A stretch of 64,000 nt of DNA from Bacillus sp. Xin1 (lineage in GTDB: Bacteria > Bacillota > Bacilli > Bacillales > Bacillaceae_G). The notes below the pieces were generated by a model. It searched no databases. It was not told the origin of the DNA and saw only the letters and a list, made by a program, of their open reading frames with translations. Positions 36,804 through 44,900 of the stretch are shown here, piece after piece. The DNA lies in contig NZ_JABUAE010000001.1 in NCBI RefSeq assembly GCF_013314535.1, positions 434,001 through 498,000 of the forward strand, written 5' to 3'. Numbering within the stretch: the stretch's first letter is position 1; each line of letters begins with the position of its first letter. A program made the position numbers and the translations under genes.

Positions 36804-37253
36804 ATGGGGTATATTGAGGAGTTACGAAAATCAGTCGGTACAAGACCGTTAATTCTTGTAGGATCAGCTGTGATCATATTAAATGAAAAGCAAGAGGTAT
36901 TGCTTCAATACCGTTCGGATACATATGATTGGGGTATACCAGGTGGGGCAATGGAGTTAGGTGAAACAACGGAAGAAACGGCTCGGCGAGAGCTTTTTGA
37001 AGAAACAGGATTAGAAGCGAAGATGTTGCAGTTTCTTGGTGTCCTTTCTGGAAAAGATGTATATTATCGTTATCCAAATGGAGATGAAATTTATAATGTA
37101 ATTCATCTATACCAAGCGCATCACGTGAGTGGTAAAGTAGAGCTTGATGAAGAAGGGTTGGATCTCAAGTATTTTCCTGCTGAAAAGTTACCGAATTTAA
37201 ATAAAACAACAGAGAAAATTTTACAAAAATTCTTATACGCATTAACGGAATAG
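36804..37253 (+). CDS. Nudix hydrolase
   Basis: This 149-residue protein has a complete Nudix box, GAMELGETTEETARRELFEE followed by TGL (about residues 51-73), with all box glutamates. Nudix enzymes cleave nucleoside diphosphates linked to another group. The DWGIPGGAMELGE and YPNGDEIYNVIHLY segments are shared with the B. cereus group ADP-ribose/NTP-type members, but the substrate cannot be fixed from sequence. Start ATG 36804 follows AAAGGAGAG. A terminator follows. Confidence 0.88.
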   Translation: MGYIEELRKSVGTRPLILVGSAVIILNEKQEVLLQYRSDTYDWGIPGGAMELGETTEETARRELFEETGLEAKMLQFLGVLSGKDVYYRYPNGDEIYNVIHLYQAHHVSGKVELDEEGLDLKYFPAEKLPNLNKTTEKILQKFLYALTE

Positions 37254-37277
37254 AGGGGGGATTCCCCCTTTTTTTAC
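37252..37277 (+). terminator. Terminator of the Nudix gene
   Basis: The arms GAGGGGGG and CCCCC(T) are separated by GATT and followed by seven T. Confidence 0.85.
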
Positions 37278-37392
37278 TATATGAAATATTTTGATTTTTC
37301 GGTATGTTTGTAGTATGATAAGTTCAGATATACATCTTCTGCTATTCCATCCAAAAACTTACTAGGGTACATAAGAGAGGGGCAAGTGCAAG

Positions 37393-38568
37393 ATGCATAA
37401 TGTTGTCATTACAGCCGCAGTTCGTTCGCCAATTGGAACTTTTGGAGGAGCACTAAAAAATGTAACGCCAGTAGAATTAGCTGTTCCTGTACTTCAAGAA
37501 GCTGTCAAAAGAGGTGGAGTAGACCCTCATGAAGTGGATGAAGTCATTTTAGGACACTGTATTCAAAGAACAGACGAAGCAAATACAGCGCGAACAGCTG
37601 CATTAGCAGCAGGATTTCCAGAAACAGTTACAGGTTATACAATTCAGCGTCAATGTTCTTCAGGTATGCAAGCGATTATGTCAGCAGCAATGCAAATTCA
37701 GTTAGGTGTAAGTGATGTTGTTATTGCGGGTGGAGTAGAAGCGATGAGCTCAAGCCCTTATGCATTAAAACAGCACCGATGGGGACAGCGTCTTCAGCAT
37801 GGAGAAATCCGTGATACGGTGTGGGAAGTTTTAGAAGATCCAATCCATCATATTATGATGGGAGAAACAGCTGAAAATTTAGTTGAACAATATGAAATTA
37901 CAAGAGAGGAACAAGATGAAGTTGCGCTACGTAGCCATCAATTAGCGCTTCAAGCAATTGAATCAGGTTATTTTGATGAACAAATTGTTCCTATTACAAT
38001 AAAAGAACGTAGAAAAGAAGTAGTATTTTCAAAGGATGAACATCCACGTGCGGATATTACAGCTGAAAAATTGGCTGGGCTAAAGCCAGCATTTCGTAAA
38101 GGTGGATCCGTAACTGCAGGGAATGCGTCCGGTATTAATGATGGAAGTGCAGTTTTAGTATTAATGAGTGAAGAAAAGGCTAAGGAGAAAGGTTTACAAC
38201 CATTAGCTAGAATTGTTGGTTATTCTGTAGCTGGGGTAGATCCGAAGATTATGGGAATTGGTCCAGCACCAGCAATTCGTAAAGGGTTAGAGAAAGTAAA
38301 TTGGTCATTAGAAGATGCTGATTTATTAGAAATTAATGAAGCGTTTGCGGCACAATATTTAGCGGTTGAGAAAGAGCTTGGATTAAACCGTGAGAAAGTA
38401 AACGTTAACGGAAGTGGTGTTGGTCTTGGACATCCAATTGGTTGCACAGGAGCACGCATTACAGTAAGCTTAATTCACGAATTAAGAAGACGTGGACTAG
38501 AAAAAGGTATCGCATCTCTTTGTGTCGGTGGTGGCATTGGAGTAGCGTTATTTATAGAAGCGTTGTAA
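37393..38568 (+). CDS. Acetyl-CoA C-acyltransferase (thiolase)
   Basis: This 391-residue thiolase has the acylated Cys88 in [11 protein letters not shown], the NEAFAAQ motif, the His in [17 protein letters not shown] and the second Cys in SLCVGGGIG. It condenses two acetyl-CoA or cleaves 3-ketoacyl-CoA. Length and motifs fit the AtoB/MmgA/PhaA class; sequence alone does not separate biosynthetic from degradative function. It starts after GAGAGGGGC and is a single gene ended by a strong hairpin. Confidence 0.93.
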   Translation: MHNVVITAAVRSPIGTFGGALKNVTPVELAVPVLQEAVKRGGVDPHEVDEVILGHCIQRTDEANTARTAALAAGFPETVTGYTIQRQCSSGMQAIMSAAMQIQLGVSDVVIAGGVEAMSSSPYALKQHRWGQRLQHGEIRDTVWEVLEDPIHHIMMGETAENLVEQYEITREEQDEVALRSHQLALQAIESGYFDEQIVPITIKERRKEVVFSKDEHPRADITAEKLAGLKPAFRKGGSVTAGNASGINDGSAVLVLMSEEKAKEKGLQPLARIVGYSVAGVDPKIMGIGPAPAIRKGLEKVNWSLEDADLLEINEAFAAQYLAVEKELGLNREKVNVNGSGVGLGHPIGCTGARITVSLIHELRRRGLEKGIASLCVGGGIGVALFIEAL

Positions 38569-38600
38569 AAAAGAAGCAGCAATTTGCTGCTTCTTTTTTT
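38567..38600 (+). terminator. Terminator of the thiolase gene
   Basis: The arms AAAGAAGCAGC and GCTGCTTCTTT flank AATTT and are followed by a T-run. Confidence 0.9.
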
Positions 38601-38618
38601 ATTGATAAGAGTTCAAAT

Positions 38619-39377
38619 TCATGATTGAAACAAATGATGGAATAACCGATCACGATTTTCAAAAAAGAGTTTTGTTGTTTGATAGTGTTCAGTTTCTTCT
38701 AAAGTCGATTCACGGATTCCTTCTTGTGTTAAAGAATAAATAGCGGACTCTGGATAAGCCATTAGAATAGGAGAATGTGTTGCAATGATGAATTGTGCCC
38801 CTTGCCCAGCCAATTCATTCATCCGAATAAGCATAGAAAGTTGCCTCATGGGGGACAAAGCGGCTTCAGGCTCGTCTAAAATATATAAACCTTGTCCTGA
38901 AAAACGATTCATAAATAAAGAAAAGAATGATTCCCCATGAGATTGATCATGTAAGGATATACCACCGTAGGAATCAATTATCTTATTGCCTAATATGGCA
39001 TCCTCATTTGCATCCACCTCATCAATGTAGGAAGCAACGTTATAAAATGACTCTGCCCGCAGAAAGAATCCATCTTTGGGTGTAGCAAAGCTTTTAGCAA
39101 CGCGGATATATTTGTACAGAGAAGAGTGAGAATCATAAGTAGTGAAACGGAAATTTTTTGTACCACCTTCTGCATTAAATCCCAAAGCGACAGCGATTGC
39201 TTCTAGTAATGTTGATTTTCCAGTTCCATTCTCTCCGATAATAAATGTTACATTAGGATGGAAAGTGAGTGATTGCAATGTTCGAATCGCAGGTAAGCAA
39301 TATGGATACACGGAAAAGCTAGGGATCTGTTCTTTTTGCAAGGAGACACTTTTTAGAAAAGGCGTATGTTCATTCAA
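38619..39377 (-). CDS. AAA-type ATPase, RecF/SMC-like, stand-alone
   Basis: This 252-residue ABC/SMC-class ATPase has Walker A GENGTGKSTLLEAIAV (about residue 48), a signature-like HGESFFSLF, Walker B GLYILDEPEAALSP and the switch His in IIATHSPILM. It lacks a coiled coil and a nuclease domain, so it resembles the single-domain AAA_21 ATPases of unknown role in many Bacillus. Start TTG 39377 is chosen because GAGG lies about 10 bases upstream. The small membrane protein frame at 39388-39549 ends 11 bases before it. Confidence 0.85.
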   Translation of the reverse strand: MNEHTPFLKSVSLQKEQIPSFSVYPYCLPAIRTLQSLTFHPNVTFIIGENGTGKSTLLEAIAVALGFNAEGGTKNFRFTTYDSHSSLYKYIRVAKSFATPKDGFFLRAESFYNVASYIDEVDANEDAILGNKIIDSYGGISLHDQSHGESFFSLFMNRFSGQGLYILDEPEAALSPMRQLSMLIRMNELAGQGAQFIIATHSPILMAYPESAIYSLTQEGIRESTLEETEHYQTTKLFFENRDRLFHHLFQS

Positions 39378-39387
39378 TATATAGACC

Positions 39388-39549
39388 TCAATTCATGGAT
39401 GATTTCGTTTTTAATATAGCTGCAAATACAAGGGGTAGGCAAATTGCGAGAAAAATAATAAATTGTAGAACTTTAAAACCTAATCCTTCCCATCCATATG
39501 TATTTTTCTTGAAAGAAAAAATTAATACCGCGGTAATAAAGTCTATCAT
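39388..39549 (-). CDS. Candidate small membrane protein upstream of the AAA ATPase
   Basis: This 53-codon frame begins MIDFITAVLIFSFKKN and continues with a long hydrophobic helix (VLQFIIFLAICLPLVFAAI). Its stop lies just before the ribosome site of the ATPase gene. No good ribosome site is visible for its ATG and the same frame runs another 12 codons upstream without a start, so it could be the remnant of a longer gene. I do not name a family. Confidence 0.4.
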   Translation of the reverse strand: MIDFITAVLIFSFKKNTYGWEGLGFKVLQFIIFLAICLPLVFAAILKTKSSMN

Positions 39550-39757
39550 ACTTGGGATATATTTAATTATGTTTAAGTGGTTTCATAGAAAAAAACGAAT
39601 AGAATAAGGAAAAATACAAGTATTAGTGAAAAATTATATCACATTCATTTCCTAAAAATTACATTTTGATTATAGCATTTAAAGTATAGATATTCCAATG
39701 TCAAAATAAGTATTGCATATAAAGAATTGATATCGTTATGATAGATTATATTCTATA

Positions 39758-39945
39758 TAAATCCATTTTGACTTTTTGACATAGTAGTTGCGGTTATGAA
39801 AACAAGAACAGTTCTCCACGTATTTCCTCTTTTGGTTTTCACACGGCATGGGGCGAAAAAAGGCACTGACCGCTTCCATACATGGCTGGATGATCTCGCT
39901 CACCTAAAAAAAGAGTTTGATGTTTTAATTTGGATTTAAATAGAA
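39758..39945 (+). repeat. Dispersed repeat family B, copy 5 (best-preserved ends)
   Basis: It begins AAATCCATTTTGACTTTTTG and ends TTTTAATTTGGATTT, so its ends are inverted repeats of AAATCCAWWTT type. The core is GGCATGGGGCGAAAAAAGG followed by CACTGACCGCTTCCATACATGG. The frame through the core is open and reads HGAKKGTDRFHTWLDDLAHL followed by KKEFD. Confidence 0.75.
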
Positions 39946-39977
39946 CTGCAGTTTTAATGTTTAGAAGGGAGTAACAT

Positions 39978-40195
39978 ATGCCGTTTACATTTGCACATCC
40001 TGCTGTTGTCATTCCTTTTTGCAAGAAACAACGATATGTTTCAGTAACATCACAGCACTTGGCGTGTTTACTGTACATGCATTGTTAGACCCGTATTTTC
40101 AAATTTTACAAATAGGGAGTATAATAGTATCCGGACCTACAAGTGTTTTTTGTGGTATATTCATTGTTTCAGCAGTATATAAAATAAGTAAATAA
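39978..40195 (+). pseudogene. Decayed DUF4184-type membrane protein gene
   Basis: After a GAAGGGAG ribosome site the frame starts MPFTFAHPAVVIPFCKKQRY, which looks like the N terminus of DUF4184 proteins. It leaves homology and stops after about 36 codons. A different frame from 40064 to the stop at 40195 reads VFTVHALLDPYFQILQIGS and then VSGPTSVFCGIFIVSAVYKI, like a C-terminal end. The middle of the roughly 230-residue protein is missing and the two parts are out of frame, so the gene is dead. With copy 5 of repeat B it fills the 687-base gap before the lipoprotein gene. Confidence 0.6.
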
Positions 40196-40236
40196 TCTAG
40201 TTAATTATGAATGAGAGTGTTAGGGGTAATAAGAAG

Positions 40237-40989
40237 ATGAAAATATGGAAAAGTATTTGTATTTTATGTAGTTTTCTCATTGTACTAAGTGGTTGCTTTC
40301 CAAAGGAAGAAAAAAAAGAAGCTAAGAAGAAAGAATCGATTCCAGAGACGACTGAATATGGTGGCAAGGAATTAAAGAAGGTTGGACAGGTTGTAAAAGA
40401 AAAAGGATGGGGAACGTATAAATTAGAACAACTAAAGCATGTGAATCAAACGTTTGAAGTAGCTCCAATGAAAATTCACGTGCAAGATGTAAAGGTCATC
40501 GCATTATCACAAATGAGTCAAGATGCAAAAGATACATTGAAGGTATATACAGCATTAAGTCCAGAAGAAGTGCAACGTAGACTTGGGGATAAAGTCAATC
40601 GAGAAGATGCTGAATTGTACGCTTCGTTAAGTGGAAAAGACATTAAAGATAAAGTACGTTATGTCGAAATTACATATAAAGTAGAAAATAGTGGAGATAA
40701 AGATATGCAGTTTTTCTCTCTGAATGATGTTACGATTAATGGAACACAACAATTTAATGTTCCCAAACAAAATTTCTTATATGAAGAGGATACGCTTGTA
40801 GGTACAAAAAGTGTTACAAGGGAAGAGTACAAACCAGGCGAGACCAGGGAAGGAATAGTTGGATTAATACTTGAGGATGAGAAAAAAGAGGTTACTCAAA
40901 TTGCATTTACAACAGATGTCCTTGCAACAGGTGATGCACATGAAACGGTTGTAGAACCACAAACATTTAACATCTCACTTTCTAAGTGA
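40237..40989 (+). CDS. Lipoprotein with a C-terminal beta domain, unrecognised
   Basis: This 250-residue protein has a lipoprotein signal (LCSFLIVLSGC, Cys about residue 20), a Lys/Glu-rich linker, then a domain of beta character containing VRYVEITYKVENSGDKDMQF and an EYKPGETREGIVGLI loop. That pattern resembles the DUF4352/telokin-like extracellular domains of Bacillus lipoproteins. I chose ATG 40237 because a typical signal peptide then starts at residue 1; the upstream ATG at 40207 adds ten residues. It is anchored outside the cytoplasmic membrane. A terminator overlaps its last codons. Confidence 0.78.
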   Translation: MKIWKSICILCSFLIVLSGCFPKEEKKEAKKKESIPETTEYGGKELKKVGQVVKEKGWGTYKLEQLKHVNQTFEVAPMKIHVQDVKVIALSQMSQDAKDTLKVYTALSPEEVQRRLGDKVNREDAELYASLSGKDIKDKVRYVEITYKVENSGDKDMQFFSLNDVTINGTQQFNVPKQNFLYEEDTLVGTKSVTREEYKPGETREGIVGLILEDEKKEVTQIAFTTDVLATGDAHETVVEPQTFNISLSK

Positions 40990-40999
40990 GATGTTTTTT
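40969..40999 (+). terminator. Terminator of the lipoprotein gene
   Basis: The arms AACATCTCACTT and AAGTGAGATGTT are followed by a T-run; the stop codon lies in the hairpin. Confidence 0.88.
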
Positions 41000-41007
41000 A
41001 TATATAA

Positions 41008-41162
41008 ATTCGAGTTATTTTAGTTAGGAGAGAGGATACAGTCCTGCATAGAAGCGGTCAGATCCTGTTCCAGTTCTATCTCAAGAAGAAAATGAGTAGC
41101 AGGCTCCTTTCTTCTTCGAATGAGCGACTTATATGTTGAAAGACTAAATGGATTTACATAGA
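41008..41162 (-). repeat. Dispersed repeat family B, copy 6 (degenerate)
   Basis: On the minus strand it begins AAATCCATTTAGTCTTTCAA and contains CTGACCGCTTCTATGCAGG, but the GGCATGGGGC part is mutated. The peptide frame RTGTGSDRFYAGLYPLS ends at a stop. Confidence 0.65.
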
Positions 41163-41225
41163 AAATGAACAGGAAATTTGTCAAATCAAAGCGAATGTAT
41201 TATAAAGTGCAAAGGGGGAAGGGAA

Positions 41226-41411
41226 ATGGAAAAAAGATGTTACGAATGTGGTAGTAAAGAGATAGAAAAAACAACGATAGCACCAAACCAAAAAAACTAT
41301 CTTACTTTATTTGCACAAACAGTCGCGGAGGTAGAAATTTGTAAAAAATGCGGTACTGTTATCACAATAAAAGAGAAGCATCTAAGTTATCTAAATCAGC
41401 AGATGGACTAA
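41226..41411 (+). CDS. Small zinc-ribbon protein
   Basis: This 61-residue protein has two CxxC pairs, RCYECGS at the start and ICKKCGT near residue 40, a zinc-ribbon layout. The start at ATG 41226 has the strong site AAAGGGGGAAGGG; a longer frame from 41178 has no ribosome site. No DNA-binding partner or operon is evident. Function unknown. Confidence 0.75.
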   Translation: MEKRCYECGSKEIEKTTIAPNQKNYLTLFAQTVAEVEICKKCGTVITIKEKHLSYLNQQMD

Positions 41412-41444
41412 AATAGTTTTGGTTTTGAAACAAACAGCTGTTGT

Positions 41445-41882
41445 TTAGGGGTTTGCTGATTGTTTATTTTGCTCGTTTAAATAAACTTCTACAGTTTGTA
41501 ATTGTTTAGAAATTCGAAATGCTTCCTTTTGTTCTTGAAATTGTTTTTCATTATAAGGACCAAAACGTCGATTGTTGTTCATATCAATAATCCAATAATG
41601 TTCACTCTGTTTGTTTATAATACTAGATTCCGGGTTATTGGGATCAGATTTTTCTTCAATTTGTTTTGCAATAATATATATATCGTCCCAGGCAATTTCT
41701 ACAATTTTAGCTGGTACATATTGTGTAGCGTATACAGCGTCTTGTTTTGGGAAAAGTTCAAATGCATTTCCGGAAGTATTTATTAGTTCATATTCATCAT
41801 TGATGGTGTAAGCTGAGTGGCTAGAGTTTGCTGCGCAACCAGTCAGCAGCATAATAGCAATTGCGGTCATCAATCGCTTCAA
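41445..41882 (-). CDS. DUF3997-like lipoprotein
   Basis: This 145-residue protein has a lipoprotein signal with lipobox LLTGCAAN (Cys16) and a short soluble domain including IVEIAWDDIYIIAKQ, EHYWIIDMNNNRRFGPY and the end EAFRISKQL. This fits the DUF3997 family of Bacillus lipoproteins as I recall it. It is outside-facing and monocistronic, transcribed from a start at ATG 41882 after GGAGGG. Confidence 0.72.
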   Translation of the reverse strand: MKRLMTAIAIMLLTGCAANSSHSAYTINDEYELINTSGNAFELFPKQDAVYATQYVPAKIVEIAWDDIYIIAKQIEEKSDPNNPESSIINKQSEHYWIIDMNNNRRFGPYNEKQFQEQKEAFRISKQLQTVEVYLNEQNKQSANP

Positions 41883-42028
41883 TATGAGGCCCTCCTTATC
41901 AAATGCTTGTTTGTAAACACATTGTACAGGAAACGGAAAAGAAACGCCAATATATGAGTTATTTACAATGGTTTTTAGAAATGGTACGATGAAGCAGGTA
42001 AAGAAGGATGCAAAGGAGTCGACATAAA

Positions 42029-42484
42029 ATGAAGTTAAAGATGCATCGTCCAGCGGTGGTAATGAATCGCATAGGTGCCTCCATTATTGATATGTTTATC
42101 ATCTCGGTTATGTACGGTGCGGTTGTGGCAATTGCAACGGGAAATTATGGAGCCATTTTCAATCGTTTTAATATAAGCTTAGGTGATTACCGATATGACC
42201 TTATGCTTGTTTTTATATTAATGGCTATATATTTTATTATTGTTCCATTTATATGGAACGGCTGTACAATTGGTAAAAAAATTACACGAACAAGACTTAT
42301 ATCATTAACAAGTGAAAAGTTAACAATTCAAACGCTAACACTACGGTTCTTTGTATTGTTATTACCAAACATATTGCTACTAGGAATTCCATCTATTTGT
42401 AATATATATATGATGTTGTTCCGTCAAGATAATTGTGGCTTCCATGATCTAATTATGAAAACGAAAGTGATGAGTCGCGTTTAA
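42029..42484 (+). CDS. RDD-family membrane protein
   Basis: This 151-residue membrane protein has the RDD family layout. The first helix region begins NRIGASIIDMFIISVMYG with the conserved R and D, the second is LMLVFILMAIYFIIVPFIW, then CTIGKKITRTRLIS, and a third helix ends before DNCGFHDLIMKTKV. Four helices or so are predicted. I chose ATG 42029 because AAAGGAG is upstream at a reasonable distance; a frame from 42008 would add seven residues. Function unknown; a terminator follows. Confidence 0.82.
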   Translation: MKLKMHRPAVVMNRIGASIIDMFIISVMYGAVVAIATGNYGAIFNRFNISLGDYRYDLMLVFILMAIYFIIVPFIWNGCTIGKKITRTRLISLTSEKLTIQTLTLRFFVLLLPNILLLGIPSICNIYMMLFRQDNCGFHDLIMKTKVMSRV

Positions 42485-42520
42485 AGAATAATAGAATAGA
42501 ATGATAAAAATTTATATTTT

Positions 42521-42572
42521 GTAAAACCCCTTTTTGAAAGGCAATATGCTATTCAAAAAGGGGTTTTATTTA
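42521..42572 (+). terminator. Terminator of the RDD gene
   Basis: The arms AAAACCCCTTTTTGAA and TTCAAAAAGGGGTTTT enclose about 16 bases and end in a T-rich tail. The rest of the 311-base gap before 42796 holds a smaller inverted repeat (AGTGTTA / TAACACT, near 42692-42718) and no gene that I can support. Confidence 0.88.
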
Positions 42573-42795
42573 GGTTTATTAAAAAATATGTGTAGCCTTA
42601 AAGTTTTATAAAACTTGATAAATTTAATTGGTATAATGAAGTTCATATAAGGCGGACATTTCTTATAGAGTACCTCCATATTGATGTAGGAAGTGTTAGA
42701 AAGTCAGTTTTTAACACTGCCTATTTTTATTAGATTGAAAATTAAGAAAATGATATAATGAAGAAAACGTGTTATACAACAAGGGGGAGATCGAA

Positions 42796-42894
42796 ATGAC
42801 AGAAAGCAGCTTAATTTTTTGGGGGATACTTATTTTTATCGGTCTAGCTTTTGATCAATATAATAGTAAGAAAAAAGAGAAAACAAACAAGTAA
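42796..42894 (+). CDS. Very small membrane protein (32 residues)
   Basis: The frame reads MTESSLIFWGILIFIGLAF and then a charged tail DQYNSKKKEKTNK. One helix plus a basic tail is the usual plan of small bacterial membrane proteins. The ribosome site AAGGGGGAG is strong and well spaced, and a TATAAT-like box is upstream. I know no family. Confidence 0.6.
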   Translation: MTESSLIFWGILIFIGLAFDQYNSKKKEKTNK

Positions 42895-42992
42895 ATGGTT
42901 ACAAATAATGATATTGACTTTTCCTGCTTGCAGAGCTACAGGCGAAAGGAGTATACTGAATGACGGTAAGACTTACAAAAGGGGTAATGACG

Positions 42993-43469
42993 ATGAAGCT
43001 TGCAGGAAAAGTTGCCGTTGTAACTGGCGGTGGCATCGGTATTGGACGTAGTACAGCTCTTTTGTTGGCAAAACAAGGTGCAAAAGTAATTGTGACGGAT
43101 ATTGATAAGGAAAATGGACAAGCAACAGCAGAGGAAATTGTAGATTTAGGTGGAGATGCACTTTTTGTTACTCATGATATGGCGAAACAAGGAGATTGGC
43201 AACATGTCATTGAAGTAGCGATTGACGCTTATAATCGTATTGATGTGCTATTTAATAATGCTGGCTTGTATAAAATAGATTCTATTTTCTCGCGGCAACA
43301 AGAGAACGATTCCAATGTGCTTTGTATTAATGATATTTGGATAGAAATAAAACAATTGACATCATCGTTTATGAAACACCAAGAAGAAATAATGTTAACT
43401 GATTTACCTATTTTCGGTATTATTAGTACAAAAGAACAGTCACTTCATACAGTAGGAACCCTAGTATAA
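42993..43469 (+). pseudogene. Truncated short-chain dehydrogenase gene
   Basis: The first 97 residues or so are a normal SDR N terminus: AGKVAVVTGGGIGIGRSTAL (cofactor motif), VTDIDKENG and VLFNNAGLYKID. After that the sequence departs from the family. The Ser-Tyr-x-x-x-Lys catalytic block and the C-terminal half are missing, and a stop comes after 158 codons where about 245-255 are expected. An internal deletion or rearrangement is the simplest reading, so I call it non-functional. The start at ATG 42993 has a GGGG-containing site. Confidence 0.65.
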
Positions 43470-43475
43470 TAATAG

Positions 43476-43512
43476 AAAACCGTCCAAAATACATATGTGG
43501 ACGGTTTTTTTG
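43476..43512 (+). terminator. Terminator after the truncated SDR gene
   Basis: The arms AAAACCGTCCA and TGGACGGTTTT flank 11 bases and are followed by T. It lies between convergent units and could also serve malK. Confidence 0.88.
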
Positions 43513-43542
43513 TATTTGTATGATGCAAAGAAAAGTGCTATT

Positions 43543-44643
43543 TTAGCGAATGCGTTTTTCAGTTTTACTATCAAAGAAATGTGCTTTATTCATATCAAAT
43601 GCAAGTTTAATTTGATCACCGTGTGCAAAAGTATGTCTTGCATCAACGCGTGCTGCAAAATCTTGATTTCCAAGTTTCATATATAAAATAGATTCTGCAC
43701 CTAATAATTCTGCAACTTCAATTTGAGTTGTAAATGTTGTTCCTTGTGAAGCTTCTAAAAATAGAAGTTCATCATGAATATCTTCTGGACGAATCCCTAG
43801 TACAACTTCTTGATTCACATAACCTTGTTCGCGTAATAATTTCATTTTGCCTTCAGATACTTTAATTTTTACCTTAGCATCTATAACAAAGTCTTGTTCT
43901 GTTAATTTACCACGGAAGAAATTCATTGCAGGAGAGCCGATAAATCCACCAACGAAAATATTTTCTGGCGTTTCATATACTTCTTTCGGAGAGCCGATTT
44001 GTTGAATCTTTCCATCTTTCATAACGACAAGGCGTGAAGCCATTGTCATCGCTTCGGTTTGATCATGTGTTACATAAATTGTTGTTGTTCCAAGTCTTTG
44101 ATGCAGTTTAGAAATTTCGGAGCGCATCGCTACACGTAATTTTGCATCTAGATTTGATAACGGCTCGTCCATTAAGAAAACCTTTGCGTCACGGACGATC
44201 GCACGACCTAGCGCAACACGTTGGCGTTGTCCACCAGATAATGCTTTTGGTTTTCGATTTAAATATTCCGAAAGTCCTAAAATTTGAGCTGCGTCTTTTA
44301 CACGGCGATCAATTTCGTCTTTTGGGATTTTACGAAGCTTTAATCCAAATGCCATGTTATCGTAAACGCTCATATGTGGATAGAGTGCATAGTTTTGAAA
44401 AACCATTGCAATATCGCGATCTTTTGGAGGAATATCATTCATTAACTTACCATCAATAGAAAATGCCCCTTTTGAAATGTCTTCAAGTCCAGCTACCATT
44501 CGTAATGTTGTGGATTTTCCACATCCAGATGGACCAACGAAAACGATAAACTCTTTATCTTGAATGTGTAAATTGAAGTCTGTTACTGCTGTGACGTTAT
44601 TATCATAAATTTTATAAATGTTTTCTAACTTTAGTTCTGCCAT
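43543..44643 (-). CDS. malK: ABC transporter ATPase for maltodextrins (MalK/MsmX type)
   Basis: This 366-residue ATPase has Walker A VGPSGCGKSTTLRMVAGLE, the signature LSGGQRQRVALGRAIVRD, Walker B VFLMDEPLSNLDAKLR and switch TIYVTHDQTEAMTMA. A C-terminal TOBE-like regulatory domain of about 130 residues contains GIRPEDIHDE. It energises the MalFG permease. It lies divergent to malL behind several catabolite-type operators and apart from malEFG. Such ATPases often serve several sugar permeases. Confidence 0.92.
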   Translation of the reverse strand: MAELKLENIYKIYDNNVTAVTDFNLHIQDKEFIVFVGPSGCGKSTTLRMVAGLEDISKGAFSIDGKLMNDIPPKDRDIAMVFQNYALYPHMSVYDNMAFGLKLRKIPKDEIDRRVKDAAQILGLSEYLNRKPKALSGGQRQRVALGRAIVRDAKVFLMDEPLSNLDAKLRVAMRSEISKLHQRLGTTTIYVTHDQTEAMTMASRLVVMKDGKIQQIGSPKEVYETPENIFVGGFIGSPAMNFFRGKLTEQDFVIDAKVKIKVSEGKMKLLREQGYVNQEVVLGIRPEDIHDELLFLEASQGTTFTTQIEVAELLGAESILYMKLGNQDFAARVDARHTFAHGDQIKLAFDMNKAHFFDSKTEKRIR

Positions 44644-44666
44644 GACTTTTCCCCCTAGAAAAAATT

Positions 44667-44682
44667 ATGCAAACGTTTTCTT
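44667..44682 (-). promoter_or_regulatory. cre/MalR-type operator upstream of malK
   Basis: ATGCAAACGTTTTCTT contains the LacI-family core AAACGTTT and lies 23 bases before the malK start. A second similar site, AAAACGTTTTCAT, lies at 44738-44750. Confidence 0.65.
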
Positions 44683-44844
44683 TGAGTTCATTATATACGA
44701 ATGAAATCAAAAAATAAATAAAAAGGGATAAAAAAATAAAACGTTTTCATAATTTATGTAGAATGAAAAGTGAAATCACTTAAATAGATTATAAAAATTG
44801 TAAGCGCTGTTTTCATTTATTTTAAAATCTGTTATCATTCATTA

Positions 44845-44860
44845 ATGAAAACGTTTGCGC
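44845..44860 (+). promoter_or_regulatory. cre/MalR-type operator upstream of malL
   Basis: ATGAAAACGTTTGCGC is a good match to the CcpA consensus and to LacI-family half-sites. It lies about 40 bases before the malL start, in a position to block transcription. Confidence 0.65.
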
Positions 44861-44900
44861 CTGGGATTTTTTGATTTAAAAAATGAAATGGGGTAGCATG

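Noticed and set aside
39395-39607. Plus-strand frame of 70 codons antisense to the small membrane frame
   Set aside because: No ribosome site and poor protein character; the minus strand gives a more plausible membrane protein.
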